A DNA stretch of 64,000 nt. Source: Thalassospira sp. MCCC 1A01428. GTDB lineage: Bacteria > Pseudomonadota > Alphaproteobacteria > Rhodospirillales > Thalassospiraceae. The stretch is taken from positions 108,432-172,431 of the forward strand of contig NZ_JFJZ01000009.1 of the NCBI RefSeq assembly GCF_002115825.1. Reading direction: 5' to 3'. The notes beneath the pieces were generated by a model that searched no databases, was not told the origin of the DNA, and was given only the letters and a program-made list of their open reading frames with translations. Positions 8,792 through 18,246 of this stretch are shown in pieces (the first letter of the stretch is position 1; each line of letters begins with the position of its first letter). The translations under genes were made by a program, and so were the position numbers.

Positions 8792-9670
8792 CTATTTATC
8801 GCGTCGCGACGTTGCATAGGGGGCCGATCGGTCATAATAGTCATCAAACCCGATCCGCTGGCGCAATTCCGGCCATTGCATCAACATCTGGTCGCGCGGT
8901 GACCCGGCTTTTAACAGTTGCAGGGTTTGCACCATTGCTTTCATAGCTGCCGCCATCAGGGACAATGGATATGCGGCAATTTTAAAACCGATTTCCTGAA
9001 GTTCGACTGGCGATAAATCCGGCGTTTCACCACCTTCTAAAATATTCGCCATTTTTGCCCCCGGCAGGGCATCACAAATGGTGCGCATTTCATCAACCGA
9101 TTTGGGGGCCTCGACAAACAGGATATCCGCGCCCAGTTCGGCAAATTTGGCGGCCCGGTCAATGGCTTCGCTCAAGCCATGTTCATGGCGGGCATCTGTC
9201 CGCGCCAAAATCAGAATATCGGCCCCGGCGTCACGGGCATCAACGGCGGCGCGAATACGATCAAATGCTTCGTCGCGGCCCACCACTTCCTTGCCCTTGG
9301 TATGCCCGCAACGTTTGGGGGCAACCTGGTCTTCAATCATCACTGCTGCACATCCCGCCTTGGCAAAGCCCTTAACGGTGCGCATCACATTCATTGCATT
9401 GCCATATCCGGTGTCGCCATCGCCAATTACCGGGATCGAAACTGCATCGGTAATGTTGCGTGCCTGGTCCAGCACTTCACCATAGGACATCAATCCAAGG
9501 TCCGGTTCGCCAATGCGCGCCGCCGCAGCCGAAAAGCCGGACATAAATGTCAGGCCAAAACCTTCCTGTTCAACCAGTTTGGCCGAAAGCGCATCAAAGC
9601 AGCACGGCATGGTAATCAGTTCATCGCGTGCAAGCATCGCACGCAGGGTATTTGCAGGTGTCATTTTCAT
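8792..9670 (-). CDS. Isocitrate lyase/PEP mutase family enzyme
   Basis: This 292-residue TIM-barrel enzyme belongs to the superfamily that includes 2-methylisocitrate lyase, dimethylmalate lyase, PEP mutase and oxaloacetate decarboxylase. GDGDTGYGNA (about residue 83) is the Mg2+-binding segment, and KRCGH (about residue 119) carries the catalytic Cys of the C-C lyase branch, which argues against an oxaloacetate decarboxylase lacking that Cys. I place the start at the ATG at 9670, which overlaps the dctM stop as TGATG; a GTG lies one codon before. Coupling to a TRAP transporter suggests it cleaves the imported acid or a product of it. The exact substrate is not determinable. Confidence 0.85.
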   Translation of the reverse strand: MKMTPANTLRAMLARDELITMPCCFDALSAKLVEQEGFGLTFMSGFSAAAARIGEPDLGLMSYGEVLDQARNITDAVSIPVIGDGDTGYGNAMNVMRTVKGFAKAGCAAVMIEDQVAPKRCGHTKGKEVVGRDEAFDRIRAAVDARDAGADILILARTDARHEHGLSEAIDRAAKFAELGADILFVEAPKSVDEMRTICDALPGAKMANILEGGETPDLSPVELQEIGFKIAAYPLSLMAAAMKAMVQTLQLLKAGSPRDQMLMQWPELRQRIGFDDYYDRSAPYATSRRDK

Positions 9671-11100
9671 CACATTTTAAACGGAATATACAGGGCCAGA
9701 TCAGGCCAGACATATAAAAGGAAAGCAGTAAAGAACATCAACAGGATGAAAGGAAACACCCCTTTTGACACTTCACCCAATGCTGTTTTTGCCACGGACT
9801 GAATAACATATAAATTCATCCCGACGGGCGGCGTAATCAGGGCGCATTCAACCATGATCACCATATAAACCCCAAACCAGATCGGATCGATGCCCAATGC
9901 CATAGCTGCTGGCAACAATACCGGCGTCATGATCAGCACCATTGACAGGGCTTCAAACACCAGCCCCATCAACAGCAACACAACCGATACCACCAGCACA
10001 AAGCCCAGCTGGGTATCAACATTGTGGCTGATCAAAACCGAAATATCCTGCGGTATACGATACAGGGTAATCGCCTTGCCAAAGACCTTGGCCCCCGCAA
10101 TGATCAAAATCACCGCCACCGTCGTCGCCATGCTTTCAAACGCGGCCCGTTTAATGCCCTCCCAGTCAAGCGCAGGCATGGTCACGCGGATATTCATGCG
10201 ATTGGTCAACCCGCCAAAGGCCCGAAACAGGCCAAAAACAAGCACCGGCACGATAAAATAGCCAATAACCGGCCCCTGCCCGCCAAAAACCAGATAATAA
10301 AGCGCATCCGCCACCAGCATGGTTGCTGGCAGGCGTAAAATCGGTACCGTAATCGCAAGTGACGCTGAAAAGCCGATTGCGGCGGCCTCAGTCGGGGTAA
10401 AGGCCCCGCCGTAAATGCCGGCAATAATCAACACAGCCAGCAAAATTGCCGGAAAGGCCTTGAATGTGGCTGTCCAGCGCTCGTTCCAGCTTTTTCTCGG
10501 CTCCGGCGTCTGGCCGCCAAAACGGGCATATATCATTGAAAAAATGATAAACAATACCAACAGGGCAATGCCCGGCCCAATCCCGGCCAAAAACAGCGAA
10601 ATCACAGATTCTTCGGTAACAAACCCGTAAATAATCAACGGAATGGACGGCGGAATCAAAATGCCCAATGTCCCACCGGCGGCCAGCAAGCCATAAACAA
10701 AGCGTTTATTATAACCCCGGTTAATCATTTCCGGGATTGCCACCGTGCCAATGGTCGCCGCCGTTGCCACCGATGACCCGGAAATAGCCGCAAACACGCC
10801 GCACGATAAAATTGTCGCCACAGCCAGCCCGCCCGGCCAATGTCCAACCCATGCACTAACGGCGGCGAACAAATCCTTGCCAACCCCGGCTTGCAGCAAC
10901 ACATTCGACATCAGCAAAAATAACGGCACAGCCAGCAAAATAAAGCCATCCAGCGTCGATAAAATCGCCTGGGGCGCCATCAGGGGCGAAAACCCGCCCA
11001 GCATCAACATCGCCAGGCCCAATCCGCCCAGGGCAAACGCCACCGGTACACGGATCAGCAAAATCGCAAAAAGCGCAATCAGCGTCAGAATAATGGTCAT
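9670..11100 (-). CDS. dctM: TRAP transporter large permease (DctM)
   Basis: This 476-residue DctM-type integral membrane subunit has about 12 hydrophobic segments; family members cotransport an organic acid with Na+. Typical features are the GSSVATAATIGTVAIPEM loop, the ILIPPSIPLIIYG motif and the C-terminal ALITPPVGMNLYVI motif. It overlaps dctQ by ATGA and the downstream lyase by TGATG, so translation of the three is coupled. It is about 45 residues longer than the usual 425-430. The extra length appears to lie around residues 258-310, where a membrane loop is expanded. Confidence 0.93.
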   Translation of the reverse strand: MTIILTLIALFAILLIRVPVAFALGGLGLAMLMLGGFSPLMAPQAILSTLDGFILLAVPLFLLMSNVLLQAGVGKDLFAAVSAWVGHWPGGLAVATILSCGVFAAISGSSVATAATIGTVAIPEMINRGYNKRFVYGLLAAGGTLGILIPPSIPLIIYGFVTEESVISLFLAGIGPGIALLVLFIIFSMIYARFGGQTPEPRKSWNERWTATFKAFPAILLAVLIIAGIYGGAFTPTEAAAIGFSASLAITVPILRLPATMLVADALYYLVFGGQGPVIGYFIVPVLVFGLFRAFGGLTNRMNIRVTMPALDWEGIKRAAFESMATTVAVILIIAGAKVFGKAITLYRIPQDISVLISHNVDTQLGFVLVVSVVLLLMGLVFEALSMVLIMTPVLLPAAMALGIDPIWFGVYMVIMVECALITPPVGMNLYVIQSVAKTALGEVSKGVFPFILLMFFTAFLLYVWPDLALYIPFKM

Positions 11101-11585
11101 TCGTGCGCCCCTTGCGGAATTTCCCTGCCCCGCAGGACATTCACAATTTCAATCACGGCCTGAACAGCAAGTAAGGCAAAACCGATCACAACCGGTAACT
11201 CCGAAATCCAGGTGGGCAAATCCAGCATAGATCCGGTTGTCCGTCCCCGTTCCAGGCTTTCAAAGAAAATGCCAAAGCCTTTCCACATCACCATAATTGA
11301 AAAAAGCGCAATGATCGTCATCGCCAGAATTTCCAGCACACGCTGCATCGTTGGGCTGCACAGGCGGGTTATGGCATCTACTGCGATATGGCGCCGTGTC
11401 GCCAACGCCCACGGCATCCCGATCAGCGCGCCCCAAATCAGGCAAAGCTGCGATAGCTCCGCCGCCCAGATGGTCGGCTTGACAAAGAAATATCGGGCAA
11501 CCACTTCCCAGCTCAGCATCAGTCCAGACGCCACAAACAGCAGCGCTCCGATCCAGGCCAGCGAAACAATAAATCTTTTATACAT
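11097..11585 (-). CDS. dctQ: TRAP transporter small permease (DctQ)
   Basis: This 162-residue protein with four hydrophobic helices is the small TRAP membrane subunit that pairs with DctM. The segments WIGALLFVASGLMLSWEVVARYFF and LIWGALIGMPWALATRRHIAVD are characteristic of the DctQ family. No clear Shine-Dalgarno precedes the ATG at 11585. Its stop overlaps the dctM start. It lies 145 nt after dctP, with a strong hairpin between the two. Confidence 0.9.
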   Translation of the reverse strand: MYKRFIVSLAWIGALLFVASGLMLSWEVVARYFFVKPTIWAAELSQLCLIWGALIGMPWALATRRHIAVDAITRLCSPTMQRVLEILAMTIIALFSIMVMWKGFGIFFESLERGRTTGSMLDLPTWISELPVVIGFALLAVQAVIEIVNVLRGREIPQGAHE

Positions 11586-11663
11586 CGTGGGACAATGCGT
11601 GACGGGCGGCCCAAAACGCCACCCTCACCTTTCCTATGGTGAATATACGGAACGAAACAGACA

Positions 11664-11699
11664 GGAACACCGCCAGCCCGATGGCATGGGCGGTGTTCC
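11664..11699 (-). terminator. Intercistronic hairpin between dctP and dctQ
   Basis: GGAACACCGCC (11664-11674) and GGCGGTGTTCC (11689-11699) form a perfect 11-bp stem. Hairpins at this place commonly protect or partly terminate the binding-protein mRNA, so that the periplasmic subunit is made in excess. No long T-run follows. Confidence 0.55.
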
Positions 11700-11730
11700 C
11701 TTCATCATCATCTAGCCAAATGATTAAGGC

Positions 11731-12720
11731 TTAAAGTTTTTTCGCCGCGTCAAATACTTCCTTGCCCAGCGGGCCGGCTTCTTTCAGGAAGGAATCATAT
11801 ACCGGCTGGGAAACAGCACGCCACTGTTTCACTTCTTCGTCGGTTGGCGTGTAAATTGTCATCCCGGCTTCTTCAGATTCCTTGAATGCCTCGGCTTCAA
11901 TCGCGCTCATCCGGTCGCGAACGTCCTTTTCGGCATCGCGCGCCGCAGCAGTAATAATACCACGCTGATCTTCGGTCAGGCCCTTCCAGAAATCGGTATT
12001 GATCATGACCAGAAACTCGACATCGGCCATGTTGGTAACGGTAACCGTGTCCATCACTTCCCACAATTTCCGCGATTTCACGCCGGAAATGCCGGTCATG
12101 CCCACATCAACCGTGCCACGCTGATAGGCCAGATACTGTTCCGAACCTGAAATAAGGGTCGGTGCGCCATTGGCCGCTTCAACAAACTGGCCCAGCGATT
12201 TGCCAAATACACGTACTTTTTTACCTTCAAGGTCTTTCGGTGTGTGGATCGGCGCACCTTTGGACAGCATCACAGTGCCGCCATATGCCTGCCACCACAA
12301 AACCGTCGATCCGGTATCGGCAATGGCTTTGTCAAGCGGGCCACGTACCGGTGAGTCCGGCGCGACTGCGGCACGCACCTTTGCCTCGGAATCAATCAGG
12401 AACGGCTGATAAAAAACGTCAACAGCGGGCACATCACCAGCATAACGTGTTAGCGAGGCCGAACCCATTTCAATAGACCCGGAACCAACCGCGCTGGGAA
12501 TTTCCTTGTCTTTATACAGGGTCGCTGAATCATAAATTTCGACAGAAATATCGCCGTTCGATTTTTCTTCTACTTCTTTTTTAAACAGCTCAAGGTTCTG
12601 AACAATGTGGCTTTTCGGCGGAAGCTGCGATGCAATCCGCAAGGTAACATCGGCGGCCTGTGCTGCCCCGCTCACTCCTACCGCTGCCATCAAGGCAGCG
12701 ACCATGGCAATTTTTTTCAT
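11731..12720 (-). CDS. dctP: TRAP transporter substrate-binding protein (DctP)
   Basis: This 329-residue periplasmic binding protein has a clear Sec signal peptide (about residues 1-22, cut after GAAQA). The DctP family's conserved Arg that salt-bridges the substrate carboxylate lies in GKKVRVFGKSLGQ (about residue 170), so an organic acid is expected. GAGGG precedes the ATG. It is the first gene of dctP-dctQ-dctM-lyase, and the LysR gene on the same strand lies about 225 nt upstream. Confidence 0.93.
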   Translation of the reverse strand: MKKIAMVAALMAAVGVSGAAQAADVTLRIASQLPPKSHIVQNLELFKKEVEEKSNGDISVEIYDSATLYKDKEIPSAVGSGSIEMGSASLTRYAGDVPAVDVFYQPFLIDSEAKVRAAVAPDSPVRGPLDKAIADTGSTVLWWQAYGGTVMLSKGAPIHTPKDLEGKKVRVFGKSLGQFVEAANGAPTLISGSEQYLAYQRGTVDVGMTGISGVKSRKLWEVMDTVTVTNMADVEFLVMINTDFWKGLTEDQRGIITAAARDAEKDVRDRMSAIEAEAFKESEEAGMTIYTPTDEEVKQWRAVSQPVYDSFLKEAGPLGKEVFDAAKKL

Positions 12721-12946
12721 GATGAACGCCCTCTGAGTTTTTTAATTACAATCAATTCCAATCCTGCGCGAAGATGGTCTAAATTACCCCTTTTGTTCAA
12801 CATCTTTTCGCCCTTCTGATAAATTTTACAAATTGGCGGCACTTACGGTTGAACGTGGCCCTGCAACGAAAACGCCGTGAACTTCAAACATGTCCTTCCC
12901 GTTGAAACACCTGCTACCGTTACGGCATGCTGGTTTGTAAATTAAT

Positions 12947-13876
12947 CTAGTGCGCGAACGGGTCCGGGATCTGTGCCGCAAGGTCGCTTTTGCGCACCAG
13001 CTCCAGAAAGGCAACCGCAGCAGGCGACAATGTCCTGCCAGACCGCCAGATAAGGCCGATATCACGTAATAATTCCGGTTGGCCCAGCGGCCGAAATATA
13101 AGCGGCTCGCGCCCTAATACCGGCAAGGTCAGGGCGGGTAATGCGGTTACCCCCAACCCTTGCGATACAAATGCCCCTGCTGTTGCCAGATGCGATACTT
13201 CAAACCGGGGCCGAAACAGCAATCCCTGCTGGGCGCAGGCGGCATCGGTCAATGTTCGCACACTGGTGCCCGTCGCCATCGCCACAAAAGGCTGATTCAC
13301 CAGTTCATGCCAGCCATATGTCCGGCGTTCCTCCAGCGGTCCGCCCGCTGCCCCCACGGCAACAAAGCGGTCGGTTAACAGTTTTTGAAACGATAACCGT
13401 TCCGAAACCTCAACCGCACCGGCGGTAAATCCAAGGTCGGCTTCGCCCAGTTCCACTTCCCGAATAATACCGTTCGAAAGCACATCATTAATCTGTACAT
13501 CGACATCCGGGTGCGCATCCAGAAACTGCTGCACCAGTTTGGGCAATAACCCTGCCGTTACCGATGGCAACCCGGCAATGGTTAACCGCCCCCGTCGTGC
13601 CGCCTGATAAGCTGCAAATTCAAGCATGGCATTTTCGGTGGTGTTTAAAATGCGTTCTGCCAATCGCAAAAAAACCTGCCCTTGCGGGGTCAGTGCGACA
13701 TTGCGGGTATCGCGGTCAAACAGGCGGCTACCTACACGGTTTTCAAGACGGGTAATCTGGCGGCTTAACGCCGATGGCGACATGCCAACATCTTCAGCGG
13801 CCGTTCGAAAACTGCCCATGTCCACCAGGGCCCGAAAGGCCCGCATTTCGTCAATATCGGCATTGATGCGTTTCAT
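12947..13876 (-). CDS. LysR-family transcriptional regulator
   Basis: This 309-residue regulator has an N-terminal winged helix-turn-helix (DMGSFRTAAEDVGMSPSALS, about 16-35; the following RQITRLENRVGSRLFDRD completes it) and a C-terminal effector domain from about residue 95. It lies between two unrelated TRAP transporters: dctPQM follows it on the same strand and the TAXI operon is divergent. By position it could control either or both. The divergent gap holds a 7-bp dyad that may be its site. Confidence 0.88.
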   Translation of the reverse strand: MKRINADIDEMRAFRALVDMGSFRTAAEDVGMSPSALSRQITRLENRVGSRLFDRDTRNVALTPQGQVFLRLAERILNTTENAMLEFAAYQAARRGRLTIAGLPSVTAGLLPKLVQQFLDAHPDVDVQINDVLSNGIIREVELGEADLGFTAGAVEVSERLSFQKLLTDRFVAVGAAGGPLEERRTYGWHELVNQPFVAMATGTSVRTLTDAACAQQGLLFRPRFEVSHLATAGAFVSQGLGVTALPALTLPVLGREPLIFRPLGQPELLRDIGLIWRSGRTLSPAAVAFLELVRKSDLAAQIPDPFAH

Positions 13877-13937
13877 GCATCAATTATCGCGTTTTTTTCA
13901 CTTCAGGCAATAAAATATATCAGGCACACTTTTGAAC

Positions 13938-13971
13938 ATTACGAATAACAAAACCAATAATCTGTCGTAAT
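13938..13971. promoter_or_regulatory. Inverted repeat in the LysR/TAXI divergent promoter region
   Basis: ATTACGA (13938-13944) and TCGTAAT (13965-13971) form a perfect 7-bp dyad with a 20-nt spacer. It is AT-rich, as LysR targets often are, and lies between the regulator start and the TAXI-TRAP start. Assignment to this LysR is inference. Confidence 0.4.
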
Positions 13972-14013
13972 AAACAGAAAAGCCCGCCAGCCGGGCACTC
14001 GGGAGGAATAATT

Positions 14014-14982
14014 ATGAAACTCAAATCACTTGCGCTTGCGGGCGCGTTGGCCATTGGCCTGTCTTTTCCCGCCATGGCCCAGCAAAAACTGCTTGTTGGC
14101 TCCACCTCTGCCTCGTCCAGCCACTATGGTTATTTCGTTGCCGTTTCCAAACTGATCAACGAAAAGGCCGATGGTCTGGAAGCCTCGGTTGTTGAAACCG
14201 GCGCCACGATGGATAATTTACGTCGCATTGAACGCAACCAGATCGACCTTGGCCTTGTCACCACCAATGTGGCACAGCACGCAGTGGCCGGAACCAACAA
14301 ATTTGAGGGCCATCCGCTCGATATCGGGTTGTTGTGGGTTTATACAGGTGCGCCACAAAACGTTATTGTTCGCGAAGATTCCGGTGTCAAATCCCTGACC
14401 GATCTGGCGAAAGTCCGCTTTAACCCCGGCATCAAGGGGTCTGCCACCGAAAGCACCACGGAAGCTGTCTTTAAGACCCTGGGTCTGACGGCCGATTATG
14501 TCCGTGGCTCTACCACCGATGTTGTCGACATGATCAAGGATAACCGTCTGGCGGGTTATGTAAAATCCGGTGCTGGCGAAAAACTCGATAGTTCCACCAT
14601 CGATATTGCCACCTTCACTCCGATCCGCGTTCTCAGCCTGACCGACGATCAAAAGAAAACGCTGACGGAAAAAATGCCCGACATTTCGCTGGTCGATATT
14701 CCTGCTGGCGCATCCGATGGCATCCCGGCCTATTCCACCTGGAGCTTTGGTGTCGGTGTCGCCGCGGGCATGAAACTGTCCGAAGATGCCGCCTATAAAA
14801 TTGTTGATGCGATCATGTCCGACAAAACTGTTCAGGGCGAAGCCATGGCCAGCGTCAAGGGGGCCGATCTGGCAAAACTGACGTTACAATACGGCACCAT
14901 CCCGTTTCATCCCGGGGCGGCCAAATGGTTCCGCGAACACGGGTACGATATTCCAGCCCGTCTGGACCCTGCCAAAAGCTGA
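14014..14982 (+). CDS. TAXI-family TRAP transporter solute receptor
   Basis: This 322-residue periplasmic protein of the TAXI (NMT1-like) family has a signal peptide ending at AMAQQ (about residue 23). The opening LLVGSTSASSSHYGY matches the family's ligand-binding start. A strong GGGAGGA lies 8-9 nt upstream of the start. It is followed 62 nt later by the fused TRAP permease, the usual partner. TAXI receptors bind glutamate and other, often unknown, organic acids, and the ligand here is not evident. Confidence 0.92.
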   Translation: MKLKSLALAGALAIGLSFPAMAQQKLLVGSTSASSSHYGYFVAVSKLINEKADGLEASVVETGATMDNLRRIERNQIDLGLVTTNVAQHAVAGTNKFEGHPLDIGLLWVYTGAPQNVIVREDSGVKSLTDLAKVRFNPGIKGSATESTTEAVFKTLGLTADYVRGSTTDVVDMIKDNRLAGYVKSGAGEKLDSSTIDIATFTPIRVLSLTDDQKKTLTEKMPDISLVDIPAGASDGIPAYSTWSFGVGVAAGMKLSEDAAYKIVDAIMSDKTVQGEAMASVKGADLAKLTLQYGTIPFHPGAAKWFREHGYDIPARLDPAKS

Positions 14983-15044
14983 TCGTGCATAACCAACAAT
15001 AATCATAACAATAAAAATAACGACCAACCGGGAGGAAATTCGCC

Positions 15045-16910
15045 ATGCTGTTGCGTGTGCAAAACGGGCTTGCTGTGCTTGTGGGGGCTTTTGTCTTTTA
15101 TACTGCCGCCTCTGGCCCATTTGAAAGTCTGATACAGCGTGCGATTTTCCTCGCCCTGGTGGTCTGTCTTGGTCTGGCGATCTATCCGCTGGGCAAGGAT
15201 ACAAAATGGCGGCCAATGGGGCTGTTGATCGACATCCTCATTGCTGCCCTTACGATCACCGCCTGTGGCTATATCGTTGTTAACTACGATAAAATCATGA
15301 CCACCCTGCCCTGGGCCACACCCTATGACATGGTGCTAACAACCTGCCTTGTCATTTCGGTTCTTGAAATTGGTCGCCGGGCGGTTGGTATCATTTTTCC
15401 ATTGCTGGTGGTCATTGGTCTTGCCTATGCCCTGTTTGGTCAAAACCTGCCGGGCATTCTGGGCCATCGCGGCTTTGACAGCGCCTTTGTCACCGAAACC
15501 ATCTTTCTCGGCGATCTGGGTATCTGGGGCATGCTTACCGGCGTTGCCGCCACGGTCATTGCTGCGTTTGTGCTATTTGGTGCGCTTTTGCTTCATACTG
15601 GCGGCGGGCAAAGTTTTATGGACCTTGCCATGCGCATGGGCGGTCGCCAACCAGGCGGTGCTGCCAAAATCGCCACCATAGCCAGCGGCCTGTTTGGCAT
15701 GATTTCCGGTTCTGCCGTTGCCAATGTCGCCACCACCGGCAATTTCACCATCCCGATGATGAAACGCCTTGGCTACCCTGCCCCGTTCGCGGCCGCGGTC
15801 GAGGCCGTTGCCTCCACCGGCGGGCAAATCGCCCCGCCGATTATGGGCGCTGCCGCCTTTGTGATGGCCGAAATTTTGGGTGTTTCCTATGTCGACATCA
15901 TGGTCGCAGCCGTTATTCCGGCGCTGCTGTTTTATTTGTCAGTTTTTGTGACTGTACATATCATTTCGGTACGGCGCGGCTTGCGCCTTGTCCCCGATGA
16001 TGAACTACCAGCCTGGTCGCATATTTTGCAATGGCGTCGCGTTCTGCCCATCATTGCTGCGCTTACCGGGCTGGGTATTGGCATTTTCATGGGCCGGTCG
16101 GTTGCTACATCTGCCTTTTATGGCATTGTCGGCCTGCTTATAGCCTTTGTTGTCACATCACTTGGCAAACTCACTGCGGCTGACATGGCCCAGCGTGTGA
16201 TTGATGGCATCGCCGATGCCGGTAAGGGCATGGTCATTATCGGGGTGTTGCTGGCGGGGGCACAAATTCTGGTTTCCATGATCAACATGACCGGCATTGG
16301 CGTCTCGCTGAGTTCCATGATCGTTGCCATTGCCGGGAATTCCATTGTGCTGGTTGCGTTAATTGTTGCCCTTGTCTGTCTGATCATGGGCATGGGGCTG
16401 CCAACCACGGCGGCTTATGTTCTGGTTGCCGCGGTTTTGGCCCCCGCCATGATCAATGTTGGGGTTGATCCGTTAACAGCGCATCTGTTCGTGTTTTATT
16501 TCGCCACCATTTCCGTTATTACCCCGCCGGTTTGCGTGGCGGTTTTTGTCGGTTCCGGCATTGCCAATACAAATTGGTTGCCTGCAGCGGTCGAGGCGGT
16601 TCGCCTGGGTGCCGTCACCTATATCGTGCCGTTCCTGTTGCTGATTTATCCCGGCATGACAGGGCGTGGTGGTGTCCTTGAAATTGGCAATGCCTGCTTC
16701 TCGGGACTGGTGCTGGTCTTCGCCATTCCGGCCCTTTTGGGCGGGCAGCGGTTGCTGGGGCATGTCTGGCTGAATCGCGCCATTTTGCTGGTTTGCATCG
16801 CGCTTGCCATTTGGTCATTTGTGCTGGCACCCGTCATTGCCGTTGCCGTGTTGGCGGGGTGTTATTACTGGTCCCGTGCCCATAAACCGGCACAGGAGGC
16901 CAGGTCATGA
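15045..16910 (+). CDS. Fused TRAP transporter permease (4TM/12TM)
   Basis: This 621-residue membrane protein fuses the small (DctQ-like) and large (DctM-like) TRAP subunits, as is standard for TAXI systems. The N-terminal 150 residues carry four helices, and the DctM-like part includes ISGSAVANVATTGNFTIPMM and MGMGLPTTAAYVLVAAVLAPA. GGGAGGA precedes the start and the stop overlaps the AtuA start as ATGA. It cotransports an organic acid with Na+ by family knowledge. Confidence 0.93.
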   Translation: MLLRVQNGLAVLVGAFVFYTAASGPFESLIQRAIFLALVVCLGLAIYPLGKDTKWRPMGLLIDILIAALTITACGYIVVNYDKIMTTLPWATPYDMVLTTCLVISVLEIGRRAVGIIFPLLVVIGLAYALFGQNLPGILGHRGFDSAFVTETIFLGDLGIWGMLTGVAATVIAAFVLFGALLLHTGGGQSFMDLAMRMGGRQPGGAAKIATIASGLFGMISGSAVANVATTGNFTIPMMKRLGYPAPFAAAVEAVASTGGQIAPPIMGAAAFVMAEILGVSYVDIMVAAVIPALLFYLSVFVTVHIISVRRGLRLVPDDELPAWSHILQWRRVLPIIAALTGLGIGIFMGRSVATSAFYGIVGLLIAFVVTSLGKLTAADMAQRVIDGIADAGKGMVIIGVLLAGAQILVSMINMTGIGVSLSSMIVAIAGNSIVLVALIVALVCLIMGMGLPTTAAYVLVAAVLAPAMINVGVDPLTAHLFVFYFATISVITPPVCVAVFVGSGIANTNWLPAAVEAVRLGAVTYIVPFLLLIYPGMTGRGGVLEIGNACFSGLVLVFAIPALLGGQRLLGHVWLNRAILLVCIALAIWSFVLAPVIAVAVLAGCYYWSRAHKPAQEARS

Positions 16911-18244
16911 AAACCCTGCGCATTGGTACCGGGGCCGGTTTTGCCGGCGACCGCATTGAACCTGCCGTCGAACTGGCGCAAAATGGCAATCTTGATTATC
17001 TGGTATTTGAATGCCTGGCCGAACGTACCATCGCCCTGGCCCAACAGGCCCGGATGGCCGACCCGAACGCCGGCTATGATCCCTTGCTGGAACGCCGGAT
17101 GCGGGCGGTTTTACCCATTTGTCATCGCAACAAAACCCGTATCATTTCCAATATGGGGGCGGCCAATCCGGTTATGGCCGGTCAACGGACACTGGAAATC
17201 GCCCGTGAACTGGGGTTAACCGGCCTGCGCATTGCCGTGGTTTGCGGGGACGATGTTCACAACCAGCTTGATGCCAACACTTTCACCCTGATGGAAACCG
17301 GCGAAACACTGGCGGCCTTTAACAAACCGGTTATTTCGGCCAATGCCTATCTTGGCGCAGGGCCAATTGTTGACGCTTTGGCAAACGGTGCCGATATTGT
17401 TCTGACTGGCCGCGTGGCTGACCCGGCCATGTTTCTCGCCCCGCAAATTTACGAATTCGGCTGGTCGATGGATGACTGGCAAAAACTCGGGCGTGGCACA
17501 TTGGTTGGGCATTTGCTGGAATGTGGCGGACAAATTACCGGCGGCTATTTCGCCGACCCCGGGGTAAAGGATGTGCCCGACATCGCCCGTTTGGGCTTTC
17601 CCCTTGCCGAAGTATCTGAAAATGGCGATGCCATCATCACCAAAACCCCCGGCACGGGCGGCATTGTCAGTGTTGCGACCTGCACCGAACAACTATTATA
17701 CGAAGTCCACAACCCGGCCTGCTATTTACAACCCGACGTCATTGCCGATTTTTCCGGTGTGATGATTAAACAGGTCGCGCCAAACCGCATTGCCATTACC
17801 GGCGGATCTGGTCATGCCCGTACCGGCACACTGAAAGTTTCGGTTGGCTATGTCGATTCATTCATTGGCGAAGGGCAAATATCCTATGCCGGTGTGGGCT
17901 GTGTTGCGCGCGGTCGTCTCGCGCTCGATATCGTGCGCGAACGCCTGAAAATCACCGCAGTCGACTGTCAGGAAATACGCTGCGATCTGATAGGGCTCGA
18001 TGCCGTTTTGGGGGCCTATACCGGCGATATCGCCACCATCCCCGAAATCCGCGCCCGCTTTACCGCCCGAACATCTTCGTTGGCTGATGCCCAACGGATC
18101 GGCGAAGAGGTCGAAAGCCTGTATCTGAATGGCCCGGCGGCAGGCGGCGGCGTCACCCGGTCCGCCCGGCAAATTGTTGGCATTGTATCAGGCCTGATCG
18201 ACGAAACCCTGATCACACCAACCCTTACAATGCTGGAGGTTTAA
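16907..18244 (+). CDS. AtuA family protein (DUF1446)
   Basis: This 445-residue cytoplasmic protein matches the N-terminal, main domain of AtuA, first seen in acyclic terpene utilisation. Diagnostic stretches are RIGTGAGFAGDRIEPAVELA at the N-terminus, NMGAANP near residue 83, and GRVADPA. In AtuA itself a C-terminal domain follows; here that domain is encoded by the next gene. The biochemical role of the family is poorly defined. Translational coupling to the TAXI permease suggests the two act on the same imported acid, not necessarily a terpenoid. Confidence 0.85.
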   Translation: MKTLRIGTGAGFAGDRIEPAVELAQNGNLDYLVFECLAERTIALAQQARMADPNAGYDPLLERRMRAVLPICHRNKTRIISNMGAANPVMAGQRTLEIARELGLTGLRIAVVCGDDVHNQLDANTFTLMETGETLAAFNKPVISANAYLGAGPIVDALANGADIVLTGRVADPAMFLAPQIYEFGWSMDDWQKLGRGTLVGHLLECGGQITGGYFADPGVKDVPDIARLGFPLAEVSENGDAIITKTPGTGGIVSVATCTEQLLYEVHNPACYLQPDVIADFSGVMIKQVAPNRIAITGGSGHARTGTLKVSVGYVDSFIGEGQISYAGVGCVARGRLALDIVRERLKITAVDCQEIRCDLIGLDAVLGAYTGDIATIPEIRARFTARTSSLADAQRIGEEVESLYLNGPAAGGGVTRSARQIVGIVSGLIDETLITPTLTMLEV

Positions 18245-18246
18245 CC

